Of a stretch of DNA of 64,000 nucleotides, positions 16,216 to 22,944 are shown in pieces. Location: positions 806,001 to 870,000 of the forward strand of contig CBDCCX010000006.1 of the NCBI GenBank assembly GCA_965215165.1. The letters run 5' to 3'. The stretch's first letter is position 1. The number at the start of each line of letters is the position of its first letter. A model generated the notes under the pieces. The model ran no database searches, had not been told where the DNA came from, and worked only from the letters and a program-made list of their open reading frames with translations. Both the position numbers and the translations under genes were made by a program. Origin of the DNA: JANQRZ01 sp965215165. Its GTDB lineage: Bacteria > Bacteroidota > Rhodothermia > Rhodothermales > JANQRZ01.

Positions 16216-17142
16216 GTGACTGTGCGTGACACCCCGCTGCCGACCGTCTCGGTTATCGTTCCGGTCTTCAACGCGACCGAGACTCTAGCGACGACGCTGC
16301 CGGCGCTGCTCGATCAGCCTGCCACCGAAATCCTGCTCGTCGACGATGGCTCGACGGATGGAACGGGGGAGCGGTTACGGGAGATGACAGCCGGGCATCC
16401 CACGGTCCGGGTGCTCAGCCACGCGTCGAACCGGGGGCGGGCGGCGGCGCGCAACACCGGCCTCGCCGAGGCGACCGGCGCGGTGCTGCTCTTCCTCGAT
16501 GCCGACATGCGGCCCGCGCCCGACGTCGTCCGGCAGCACGCCCTTCTGCACCGCAACCCGGACGTCGTCGGGGTCGTCTCGCGCCCGGTCCTCGAAGACC
16601 TCGACCCAGCCAATCCGTATCACCGATATCTCCATTCGCAGCGCCAGCAGCTTGACAGGCAAGCCGAAGGGCCGGTTCACTTCAAGTATTTCATCATAGG
16701 CTACACGTCGATCAAAGCCGATGCGGTACGCGCCGTAGGCGGGTTCGACGAGCGGTTCAGCTACGGCGAAGACATCGATCTGGCGATCCGGCTCGGTCGG
16801 TACGCGCCGGGCGGACTGATCTACTCGCCCCGGCCGGTCGTGCACCACTACGCGCACGGCGATCTCGACGCTCGGTTGCGGAAGCTCCGTCAGTTCGGGC
16901 GAGACAACCTGCCGCTGCTGCTCGCCAAGCATCCTGGAGCGGCAGCGGCGGTAAACCTCGACTTCGTAGATTCCCCGCACGCGCGCCCGGCGGCGGCGGC
17001 GCTCCTCAAACGGTGGGCGCTTCGACCCGGAGCCGCTGCTGCCATCCAACGGCTGCTGCCCCACACGCCCGCCCGACTCGGAAACACGCTCGTCCGCTAC
17101 CTCCTCGCCACCGCCGTCGCCGACGCCTACCGATCCCGATGA
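16216..17142 (+). CDS. Family 2 glycosyltransferase
   Basis: GT-A fold glycosyltransferase, 308 aa from GTG 16216 (a second GTG at 16222 is also possible). Motifs: TVSVIVPVFNATETLATTLP, LLVDDGSTDGTGERL, the DxD-type LFLDADMRPAPDVV, and YGEDIDLAIRLGRYAPGG near the acceptor site. There are no obvious membrane segments, so it probably acts at the cytoplasmic face on a lipid-linked or surface glycan acceptor. The stop overlaps the next ATG (ATGA), so the four genes 15146-19402 form one unit, with a GT-C enzyme at the end suggesting shared glycan work. Confidence 0.9.
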   Translation: MTVRDTPLPTVSVIVPVFNATETLATTLPALLDQPATEILLVDDGSTDGTGERLREMTAGHPTVRVLSHASNRGRAAARNTGLAEATGAVLLFLDADMRPAPDVVRQHALLHRNPDVVGVVSRPVLEDLDPANPYHRYLHSQRQQLDRQAEGPVHFKYFIIGYTSIKADAVRAVGGFDERFSYGEDIDLAIRLGRYAPGGLIYSPRPVVHHYAHGDLDARLRKLRQFGRDNLPLLLAKHPGAAAAVNLDFVDSPHARPAAAALLKRWALRPGAAAAIQRLLPHTPARLGNTLVRYLLATAVADAYRSR

Positions 17143-17546
17143 CCACCCGGACGCGCACCTTTCCCAGCACGCCCGACGCGGCGGTCGACGCCTCGGCCTT
17201 CGTGCTGGAGGCGGCTGCTGAGATCGGGCTGTCCGACGAGGTCCGGGACGCGATGCTGCTCGTGATCGGCGAGGCGGTGGCAAATGCGGCGGGGCACGGC
17301 AACGGGTTCGACCTGGAGAAAAAGGTAACGGTCGAGTGCGCAGTGGCGGACGGCGAAGTGCGGCTGTGCGTCGAGGACGAGGGGGCCGGCATCCCGGCCG
17401 AGCGGCTGGGCGACGCGGCCCTGCCCGACGATCCGTTTCAGACGAGCGGGCGCGGCCTGTTCATTATGAAAACCGTCGCCGCGCGCGTCTGGCTCGAGGC
17501 AGACGGCCGGCGGCTCTGCCTCGCATGGCCTCACACGGCGTCGTGA
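17139..17546 (+). CDS. Anti-sigma-factor-type histidine kinase-like ATPase (RsbW/SpoIIAB family)
   Basis: 135-aa single GHKL ATPase domain. The N box is GEAVANAAGHGNG, the G1 box VEDEGAGIP and the G2 box TSGRGLFIMKTVA. Proteins like this phosphorylate anti-anti-sigma factors or bind sigma factors in partner-switching. No anti-anti-sigma or sigma partner lies beside it, so its target is unknown. ATG 17139 overlaps the GT2 stop by four bases, and its own end overlaps the GT-C gene, so it is co-translated with glycosylation genes, an unusual setting. Confidence 0.87.
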   Translation: MTTRTRTFPSTPDAAVDASAFVLEAAAEIGLSDEVRDAMLLVIGEAVANAAGHGNGFDLEKKVTVECAVADGEVRLCVEDEGAGIPAERLGDAALPDDPFQTSGRGLFIMKTVAARVWLEADGRRLCLAWPHTAS

Positions 17547-19402
17547 TAGACTCGAGGCGTCGACGGCTGACGGAGCGCGGGGTGCTCGCGGCGGCGATGC
17601 TCGGGGCTGTGGTGTGCGCGGGGTCGGAGGGCGAAGCGGCTCGAATCGGATTTGTCGTCTCAGCACTCGTCGGGACGGGGCTGGTCGCGCTCGCGTGGCA
17701 CCGGGGCAACCTGTCGACGCGCGAGGTGCTGGGGTGGGCCATCGTCTTCCGGCTCGCGGCGCTGCCGCTGCTGCCCGGCCTCTCGGACGACGGCTACCGC
17801 TACGTCTGGGACGGCCTGCTTCAGGTCGACGGCCTCAATCCGTACGCGCTCCGGCCGTCCGACCCGGCGCTGGCCGGATGGCAACCGGCGCTGTCCGAGC
17901 GGCTCAACTCGGCCGACTACTACTCGGTCTATCCACCGTCGTCACAGCTCGTGTTTTGGCTCGGCGGGCTGGTCGGGTGGCCGGCGGGGTGGTTCGTCAT
18001 CAAAGCTGTGTTCGTCGGCACCGAGATGGCGGGCGTGTGGGCGCTCAGCCGGATCGTGCCGGCGCGCTCGCTCGTCTTGTATGCGTGGCATCCTCTCGCC
18101 GTCATCGAGGGGGCGGGGCAGGGGCACACCGAGGCGATGATGGTCGGCGCGCTGCTGCTGTCGGTGTGGGCATTCCGGCGTCGGCACCCCGGCTGGTCGG
18201 TGGTGGCGCTCACCGTCGCGGGGTGGGTGAAGCTCTATCCGCTCGTCTTCCTGCCGTTTTTGCTGCGCCGGGTCGGCTGGCGGTGGACCGGGGTGGCGGC
18301 GCTGGTCTCGCTGGCGCTGCTGGTGCCCTATGCTGTGCCGGGTGCGCTGAGCCACGTCGCCGAGTCGCTGGGTCTGTACACGAAGCTGTTCGAGTTCAAC
18401 GCGGGACCGTACCTGCTGCTCAAAGAGGTCGGGCGGTGGGGGGTGGGGGGCGATGTGAGCAAATCGATTGGCCCGTTATTGCAAATGGGATTTCTAGTCG
18501 GCCTAGCAAGCCTGTTTCTACTGGACGCCTACCGCCGGCTGCCGCTCGTGTGGACGTGGCTAGCCGCGCTCGGGGTGCTCTGGGCGACGGCGACGACCGT
18601 CCACCCGTGGTACCTCCTCGGCGTGCTTGCGCTGCTCCCGCTGACGCTCGGGGAAGAGGCGAGTCGCCGTGCTCGGCTCCACGCGGCGGCGTGGGTGTGG
18701 CTCTCGGCGGGCGCGACAGCGACGTACCTCTTCTACACGCATGGCGAGTTGCCGTACGGGGCCGCTGTCGCGCTCGGCTGGACGGGCTGGGCGCTGCTGC
18801 TGGCCGCTGCAGCCGGCCTCGCCGCGCTCCCGGTGCTGATGCGACGCCGCGCAGCGGACAAGTGGCGCTGGCTCCGACCGCACCTCGCCACGCCGCGCCG
18901 CCTGCTCGACCTCGGGGCCGGCGACGGGTTCGTCGGCGAAGCGGCCGCTGCGGACATGGGACTTCGTGACGCCGATGTGACCCTCGCCGACGTGCTCGAC
19001 TTCAACCAGACCGATCTCCCGCTCGTTCGCTACGACGGCCGGCGGCTGCCGTTCGCCGACCGCGCCTTCGACGCGACCCTTCTCACCTTCGTCCTCCACC
19101 ACGCCGCCGATCCAGACGCGGTGCTCCGCGCGGCCCGGCGTGTGACCGCCGGCCGCGTGCTCGTCTTGGAGTCCATTGTCGAGACGCCGTGGGACCGGCG
19201 CTGGCTGCCGTTCGCGGACCGGCTCGCCAACCGGCTCCGGTCGGGCGGGCGGATGGGGGAAGAGGTGTTGCACTTCGGCTCGCCCGAGGCGTGGCGCGCG
19301 CGGTTCGCTTCGGCCGGCTTCCGCGTGGTCGAGGAGGAGCGGCGCGGCCACGTCCTCCACAAGCGGCACCTGTTCGTGCTCGAACGAGCTCAGGACGCCT
19401 AG
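17525..19402 (+). CDS. GT-C glycosyltransferase fused to a SAM methyltransferase
   Basis: A 625-aa two-part protein. Residues 1 to about 440 are a polytopic membrane domain (about 10-12 hydrophobic segments) of the polyprenol-phosphate-dependent mannosyltransferase (GT87/GT39-like) type: GLSDDGYRYVWDGLLQVDGL carries the luminal Asp pair, YYSVYPPSSQLVFW and the WHPLAVIEGAGQGHTEAM loop follow. From about 455 a class I methyltransferase begins with LLDLGAGDGFVGEAAA, then VRYDGRRLPFADRAFDATLL and LHHAADPDAVLRAARRV. ATG 17525 overlaps the upstream gene by 22 bp; GTG 17543 is an alternative with a 4-base overlap. Acceptor and donor are unknown. The fusion is uncommon in my experience. Confidence 0.82.
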   Translation: MASHGVVIDSRRRRLTERGVLAAAMLGAVVCAGSEGEAARIGFVVSALVGTGLVALAWHRGNLSTREVLGWAIVFRLAALPLLPGLSDDGYRYVWDGLLQVDGLNPYALRPSDPALAGWQPALSERLNSADYYSVYPPSSQLVFWLGGLVGWPAGWFVIKAVFVGTEMAGVWALSRIVPARSLVLYAWHPLAVIEGAGQGHTEAMMVGALLLSVWAFRRRHPGWSVVALTVAGWVKLYPLVFLPFLLRRVGWRWTGVAALVSLALLVPYAVPGALSHVAESLGLYTKLFEFNAGPYLLLKEVGRWGVGGDVSKSIGPLLQMGFLVGLASLFLLDAYRRLPLVWTWLAALGVLWATATTVHPWYLLGVLALLPLTLGEEASRRARLHAAAWVWLSAGATATYLFYTHGELPYGAAVALGWTGWALLLAAAAGLAALPVLMRRRAADKWRWLRPHLATPRRLLDLGAGDGFVGEAAAADMGLRDADVTLADVLDFNQTDLPLVRYDGRRLPFADRAFDATLLTFVLHHAADPDAVLRAARRVTAGRVLVLESIVETPWDRRWLPFADRLANRLRSGGRMGEEVLHFGSPEAWRARFASAGFRVVEEERRGHVLHKRHLFVLERAQDA

Positions 19403-19484
19403 CCCTCGAGTCTTGGTGGTGCAGAGCGTTGGGGGGCGTATCCGCTTCTACGGCAGATCGACGAGCGGCAGCGACTTCGGCGTC

Positions 19485-19598
19485 GCCTAGCTCTGCTTCT
19501 TCCAAAACGAGCGGGGACATGGAAGAGGTCGTACTTCGAAGAGGTCGTACTCCGAGGAGCGCCCGCGCCCTGCGTCGGCGTGCAGCGGCGGGTTAGGC
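19485..19598 (-). other. attC half-site at the left end of the cassette region
   Basis: On the minus strand the sequence begins GCCTAAC (exact RYYYAAC) followed by the arm CCGCCGCTGCACGCCGACGC, which includes the three extra bases seen in the complete attC sites. The matching other arm is absent; only a GCTAGGC (19491-19485) resembles the expected GTTRRRY box. The TAA stop of the TspO-like gene is inside the R'' box. Between lies a tandem repeat of a 15-bp word (AGTACGACCTCTTCG type, 19518-19551). Confidence 0.6.
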
Positions 19599-20249
19599 GG
19601 CCCGGGCACCAACGCTTTCTTCAGGCTCACCCGATTCCTCTTCTTGACCGTTCACAGCGAGCGGTGAGAGGTCCGCGTTCTGACCCTCCAGCTTCGGGTC
19701 CCAACCGACGAACTCGTCACGGCTACGGAGGGCCGTGCCGACGGAGACGTAGGAGGCGTAGCCGAGCCAAAGGAGCCGAGGCACGAGCGCCCATGCGGCT
19801 TTCCGGTCGAGCCGGGCGGTCACGGCCACGCTCGCCGCCGTCGTTCCGAATCCGGCGACGGTATCGACCGCCCCGAGGACCGGGCTACGGAGCCCGAAGT
19901 AGAGTGAGGAGAACGAAGCGAAGAGCCCCCACGATACCCCCTCCAGCGCGAGCGCCTTCCGGCGGCCGGGTGTCCCTGCCGGGAGGTTTGCGATGCGGAG
20001 GTTCGACCACAGGGTCGTGAGGTTGTTGAACGCCCACGCTGGGGCGAACGCCCAATCAGGCGGGGAGCCGGGCGGCGTGTCGAGGTCATTGTAGAACGGC
20101 TCGTCGCCGTTGTACCCAGCCGGGGCCGCGCTCGCGGCGTTGGCGGCGAGGCCGACGGCCGCAGCCTGCCACCAGCGGTAGCGCTTGACCAGGGCCGCGT
20201 CCCGGACGAGCCGGGCAGCGGCGTTCGAGGCGCGCGTCAGGGTTCTCAT
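19593..20249 (-). CDS. tspO: TspO/MBR family membrane protein
   Basis: 218-aa polytopic membrane protein. The family signature appears as PPDWAFAPAWAFNNLTTLW, and the rest follows the five-helix TspO plan: FSSLYFGLRSPVLGAVD, ARLDRKAAWALVPRLLWLGY and ASYVSVGTALRSRD. TspO proteins bind tetrapyrroles/cholesterol-like ligands and act in stress or photo-oxidative responses. The N-terminus is longer than usual and the C-terminal ~35 residues are hydrophilic. The stop codon overlaps the attC R'' box, as is typical for an integron cassette gene. A TetR regulator lies upstream in the same direction and may control it. Confidence 0.82.
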   Translation of the reverse strand: MRTLTRASNAAARLVRDAALVKRYRWWQAAAVGLAANAASAAPAGYNGDEPFYNDLDTPPGSPPDWAFAPAWAFNNLTTLWSNLRIANLPAGTPGRRKALALEGVSWGLFASFSSLYFGLRSPVLGAVDTVAGFGTTAASVAVTARLDRKAAWALVPRLLWLGYASYVSVGTALRSRDEFVGWDPKLEGQNADLSPLAVNGQEEESGEPEESVGARAA

Positions 20250-20275
20250 GGTGAGTGCGAGGGGGGTGGAAAGGG

Positions 20276-20329
20276 CAGGAGAGCATGCCTAACAAAAGTT
20301 AGACTGGACTGGTTCCCGATGCTCTCCTG
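20276..20329. repeat. Inverted repeat between TetR and TspO-like genes
   Basis: Perfect 11-bp arms CAGGAGAGCAT (20276-20286) and ATGCTCTCCTG (20319-20329) flank 32 bp that contain a second small hairpin, CTAAC-AAAA-GTTAG (20289-20302). The inner hairpin includes GCCTAAC (20287-20293), which on the minus strand is the integron-type box GTTAGGC directly preceding the tspO cassette start. The structure ends 1 bp from the TetR stop codon. It could be a terminator or a degenerate recombination site. Confidence 0.5.
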
Positions 20330-20920
20330 TTACTCACGCGGCCGGACCCCGTCGAGAAGGAGGGCCACCACTTCCGCTGCCAGTTCGGCCTTCGGACGTG
20401 GAAGCGCCCCCGCCCGTTCGGTCGGTGTCAGCCCGTTTATGGCCGTCACGAATACGCCAGCGAAAAGATCGGGGGCGGGGCGGTCCTGCGCCTCGTCGCG
20501 CTCCTGTGCGGCCCGGTAGACGTCGGCTACCGGGACCATGAGCGCCTCGTAGACCCGCTCCGCCGTGTGGTGCGCCTCGCCCTCTGGGGCCGTCCCGATG
20601 TCGGATGCCGCCAGGGCAGCTACGTTCACGGGCGGCTGGTCGAGGAGCCACGCGGCCATCGCTTCGAGTTTCGAGCGGAGTGTAGGACCGGCCGAGTCTG
20701 CCGCCGCCCGTAACCCGTCGCGGTGGCGATCGAAGGCCCGCGCTACAACCCGGTCCCACAGCTCGCGCTTCCCGCCGGGGGCGTGGTGGTAGAGCGAGGC
20801 CGACCGGATGCCGAGGGCGTCCGCCAAGTCACGGAGGCGGGTCCCCGCGTAGCCCCGTTCGAGGAACACGCGCTCGGCGGCGTCGAGGACGTGAGCGCTG
20901 GCGTCTGAGGCAGGGGGCAC
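20330..20920 (-). CDS. TetR family transcriptional regulator
   Basis: 196-aa regulator. The N-terminal helix-turn-helix is clear: VLDAAERVFLERGYAGTRLR, DLADALGIRSASLYHHAPGG. The C-terminal half is an all-helical ligand domain ending ALLLDGVRPRE. It is transcribed in the same direction as, and 80 bp before, the TspO-like gene, so that gene and itself are the natural candidate targets. GC-rich like the chromosome. It sits within the cassette region, although a clean attC downstream of it is not visible. Confidence 0.88.
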   Translation of the reverse strand: MPPASDASAHVLDAAERVFLERGYAGTRLRDLADALGIRSASLYHHAPGGKRELWDRVVARAFDRHRDGLRAAADSAGPTLRSKLEAMAAWLLDQPPVNVAALAASDIGTAPEGEAHHTAERVYEALMVPVADVYRAAQERDEAQDRPAPDLFAGVFVTAINGLTPTERAGALPRPKAELAAEVVALLLDGVRPRE

Positions 20921-21013
20921 AGGAGGAGAGGTCCGTCGGGCAAAGCTAGGAGTTAAGAACCGGCCGTCCGCCTCATCGGGTCCCCCTGGCGCTCAGTTCA
21001 AGACCACAGGGTT

Positions 21014-21553
21014 CTAGGAGGAGTAGCGGGCGACGATTCGGCGGACTGTGTTCCAGTTCCGCGTCGTCACGGCTGCGCCCGTAGCCTTCTCAAGGAGCGC
21101 CGTCCCGGTCCCCGGTCGACCATCGACGAGGCGGGTTTCGGCGTACGCCTCGCCCCCGCTGACGCGGAACACGGTCACGTCGCCCCGACCGGAGACGGCC
21201 GGGAGGGCAGGTAGGTCGGGGGCGGGGTGCGAAAGGAACGTCACCGTCTGCTCGTAGACCCCTCCCGCGTCTCGGCTCCCGAACGGGTCTTCCTCGACAA
21301 GTTGGGCGAGGTAAGCGAGTGACCGGACGAATACGGGCTCATCGAGCCGCACGCGCAGGCGGAGAAGTTCGCGTGCCCGCTCGGCGACGGCTTCGGCAGC
21401 ACCGTCTTGAGGGGCAAAGGCGACGTTCCCGCTGGACAGGAAGGTTTCGGTCTCGGCCGCTCCGGCTTCCCGGTACGCCCGGACGAGCACGCTGCGGTTA
21501 ACCCCGGCTTGGCCGTGAGAGACGTTCCGGTGGAAGGCGATATGCGATAGCAT
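21014..21553 (-). CDS. DUF1697 family protein (integron cassette gene)
   Basis: 179-aa protein starting MLSHIAFHRNVSHGQAGVNR. The family pattern is a short first strand, a FLSSGNVAFAPQDG segment (equivalent to the conserved SGNVvF), then LAYLAQLVEEDPFG and a C-terminal NWNTVRRIVARY (equivalent to the usual NWNTV motif). Function of DUF1697 is unknown. The start codon lies 8 bp after the GTTAGGC box of the attC at 21562-21686, the classical arrangement of a cassette gene. The downstream end (20921-21013) lacks a recognisable attC. Confidence 0.85.
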   Translation of the reverse strand: MLSHIAFHRNVSHGQAGVNRSVLVRAYREAGAAETETFLSSGNVAFAPQDGAAEAVAERARELLRLRVRLDEPVFVRSLAYLAQLVEEDPFGSRDAGGVYEQTVTFLSHPAPDLPALPAVSGRGDVTVFRVSGGEAYAETRLVDGRPGTGTALLEKATGAAVTTRNWNTVRRIVARYSS

Positions 21554-21561
21554 CGGAGGCC

Positions 21562-21686
21562 GCCTAACAAGAGGGCCGCTCACCCGCGAAGGGCAGCGCG
21601 GCGCTTGGACGAGGCAAAGTAGACGCCGAGGCGCGGACGAGGCAAGACCGTGGAGCCCTTCGTCGGCGTGCAGCGGCGGGTTATGC
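21562..21686 (-). other. attC recombination site 1 (complete)
   Basis: Minus strand: GCATAAC ... GTTAGGC, 125 bp. Arms GCCGCTGCACGCCGACGAAG.. and ..CGAAGGGC partner GCCGCTCACCCGCG pair perfectly except for three single extra bases (G, G, A) on the R''/L'' side. Extrahelical bases on that side are the known hallmark that tells integron integrase which strand and orientation to use. The terminal boxes match RYYYAAC/GTTRRRY (one deviation in the first). Confidence 0.88.
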
Positions 21687-21778
21687 AGACGGTGGGTGGC
21701 AGATAAAAGTTGCAGCGCCACTTGACATTGCGCTTACTTGCCACTTACCTTGCGCCAACCCGATCAGCCGAGAGGCCC

Positions 21779-22405
21779 ATGAACATCAAGACATCGTTAC
21801 GCACCGCCCTTTACGCTGGTGAAGTACTGGTTGCCGAGTCTGACGACCCTGAGCTTTGGCAGCGGACTTTGGCAGCAGTTACAGGTGCTCCTATGCCACC
21901 AACATCCGGTCAGGTCGGCGCAGATAGCAGCCAGAACGCTGGCTTCGCCTCAGATGGAGAAGCAGAAGACGGCGAAACGGAAGGTACCGCTGAAGATGCT
22001 GTGAACCGCTTCGCCGACTCTCTAGGAATCACGCGGGAGCTTGTGGTCGGTGCTTGCGACCCGAGCAGGGAGGAACCCTATCTGCACCTAGACCATCATG
22101 CTTGGGAAGCATTTAGGGACAACAACCCGAACCGAGGGCCGACTGCCATATCACCTGCTGCTCTGTCGGCTACGCTGCTCACGCTTTGGTTTCGCGCTGC
22201 CGATTTAGGCGAGCCAACGGTCCCCCACATAAACAGAGCACTCGGGACTATCGGCGTTCGGGACCGGAACCCCGCACGCGGTATTCGGAACTGCGAGTGG
22301 ATCCAAACTCGCGGAGACCGTTTGTTGGTGAACCCGGCCAGAATCTCAAGGGCTGAAGAGGTGGCACGGGCCTACTGCTCGCAAGAGGCCGTGAATGGCG
22401 ATTGA
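21779..22405 (+). CDS. Hypothetical protein, opposite to cassette direction
   Basis: 208 aa from ATG 21779 (MNIKTSLRTALYAGEVLVAE). I do not recognise a family. Residues about 45-75 are acidic and Gly/Ser-rich (DGEAEDGETEGTAEDAVN), suggesting a flexible linker. The C-terminal half (AISPAALSATLLTLWFRAAD, then INRALGTIGVRDRNPARGI) has the look of a winged-helix-type domain. Its base composition is clearly less GC-rich than the flanking chromosome and it lies between an attC site and a gene-free stretch, so it was probably acquired as a cassette carrying its own promoter. Confidence 0.7.
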   Translation: MNIKTSLRTALYAGEVLVAESDDPELWQRTLAAVTGAPMPPTSGQVGADSSQNAGFASDGEAEDGETEGTAEDAVNRFADSLGITRELVVGACDPSREEPYLHLDHHAWEAFRDNNPNRGPTAISPAALSATLLTLWFRAADLGEPTVPHINRALGTIGVRDRNPARGIRNCEWIQTRGDRLLVNPARISRAEEVARAYCSQEAVNGD

Positions 22406-22467
22406 GCGCCATCCCATCGCAGAGCACCACATGGGGGTAGCACAAGAAGTTGACTGAGGCACCTGAT

Positions 22468-22532
22468 CTGAGGTCCAAACTCAGTTCAGCAGGACAGCTT
22501 CTCGTGTGAGGCTCGGGGTCCAAACCCGAGCC
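22468..22532 (+). repeat. Two stem-loops with the same 7-nt loop
   Basis: CTGAG-GTCCAAA-CTCAG (22468-22484) and GGCTCGGG-GTCCAAA-CCCGAGCC (22510-22532) have different stems but an identical loop, GTCCAAA. They lie in 22406-22865, where I see no credible gene. A GCATAAC box at 22600-22606 (GTTATGC on the minus strand) may be a decayed cassette boundary. Confidence 0.55.
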
Positions 22533-22865
22533 GCCCCCCACCTCTGCAATATCGATAATCGCCTGTCTACAGTCAAGGTGATTGCCGTAGCGGAGTCTGC
22601 ATAACCAGTGATTGAGCCGAACGGGTCGGCATAGCGTGGGGCGGAGAAAGCAGAAGCAATCCGCATAGCACGAATTGAAGAAGATCGAGATCCGCCCTTG
22701 CCCAGAAGATAAGGCACCCTTATCGGCTCAGCAGCATGTGCCTGGCGCTACGTTCTCTGCGTGCTATGCCGACAAGATCGGCACTGTGTCTCTACGGGGA
22801 AAGGTGAGACCCGCTGCGTGGCAGGGAAACGAGGGGCGCGGGTAGAGACCTCGGTGATCTGCTCG

Positions 22866-22938
22866 GCGCACAGCAGGTCCTCCTCGGACTGCGCGTTGAG
22901 CAGCACGGTGCCCACCATCTCGGCGAAGGCGTCGAGCC
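22866..22938 (-). pseudogene. 3' remnant of an SLC12-type transporter gene
   Basis: On the minus strand this encodes RLDAFAEMVGTVLLNAQSEEDLL, nearly the same as the last residues of the intact transporter at 28597-30786 (RLDAFAEVVGTVL...NAQPEEDLL). The original stop codon TGA has become TGC (or is lost), and nothing of the remaining gene precedes it: the K+ channel gene abuts 6 bp away. It is therefore a fragment of a lost paralog or the edge of a duplication. Confidence 0.8.
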
Positions 22939-22944
22939 AAGAGG

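Noticed and set aside
20921..21013. attC between DUF1697 and TetR genes
   Set aside because: Only loose matches to the boxes (for example a TTAAC near 20953) and no pairing arms.
22510..22532. Possible tRNA T-arm (GGCTCGGGGTCCAAACCCGAGCC)
   Set aside because: The loop lacks TTCRANY, and no acceptor, D or anticodon arm can be assembled around it.
22600..22606. GCATAAC box as a further attC end
   Set aside because: The flanking arm CAGTGATTGAGCCG finds only a weak partner far away (about 22727-22734); not enough for an attC call.
22481..22717. 78-codon minus-strand open frame in the gene-free stretch
   Set aside because: Overlaps the two stem-loops, shows no domain or initiation context, and composition is not coding-like.
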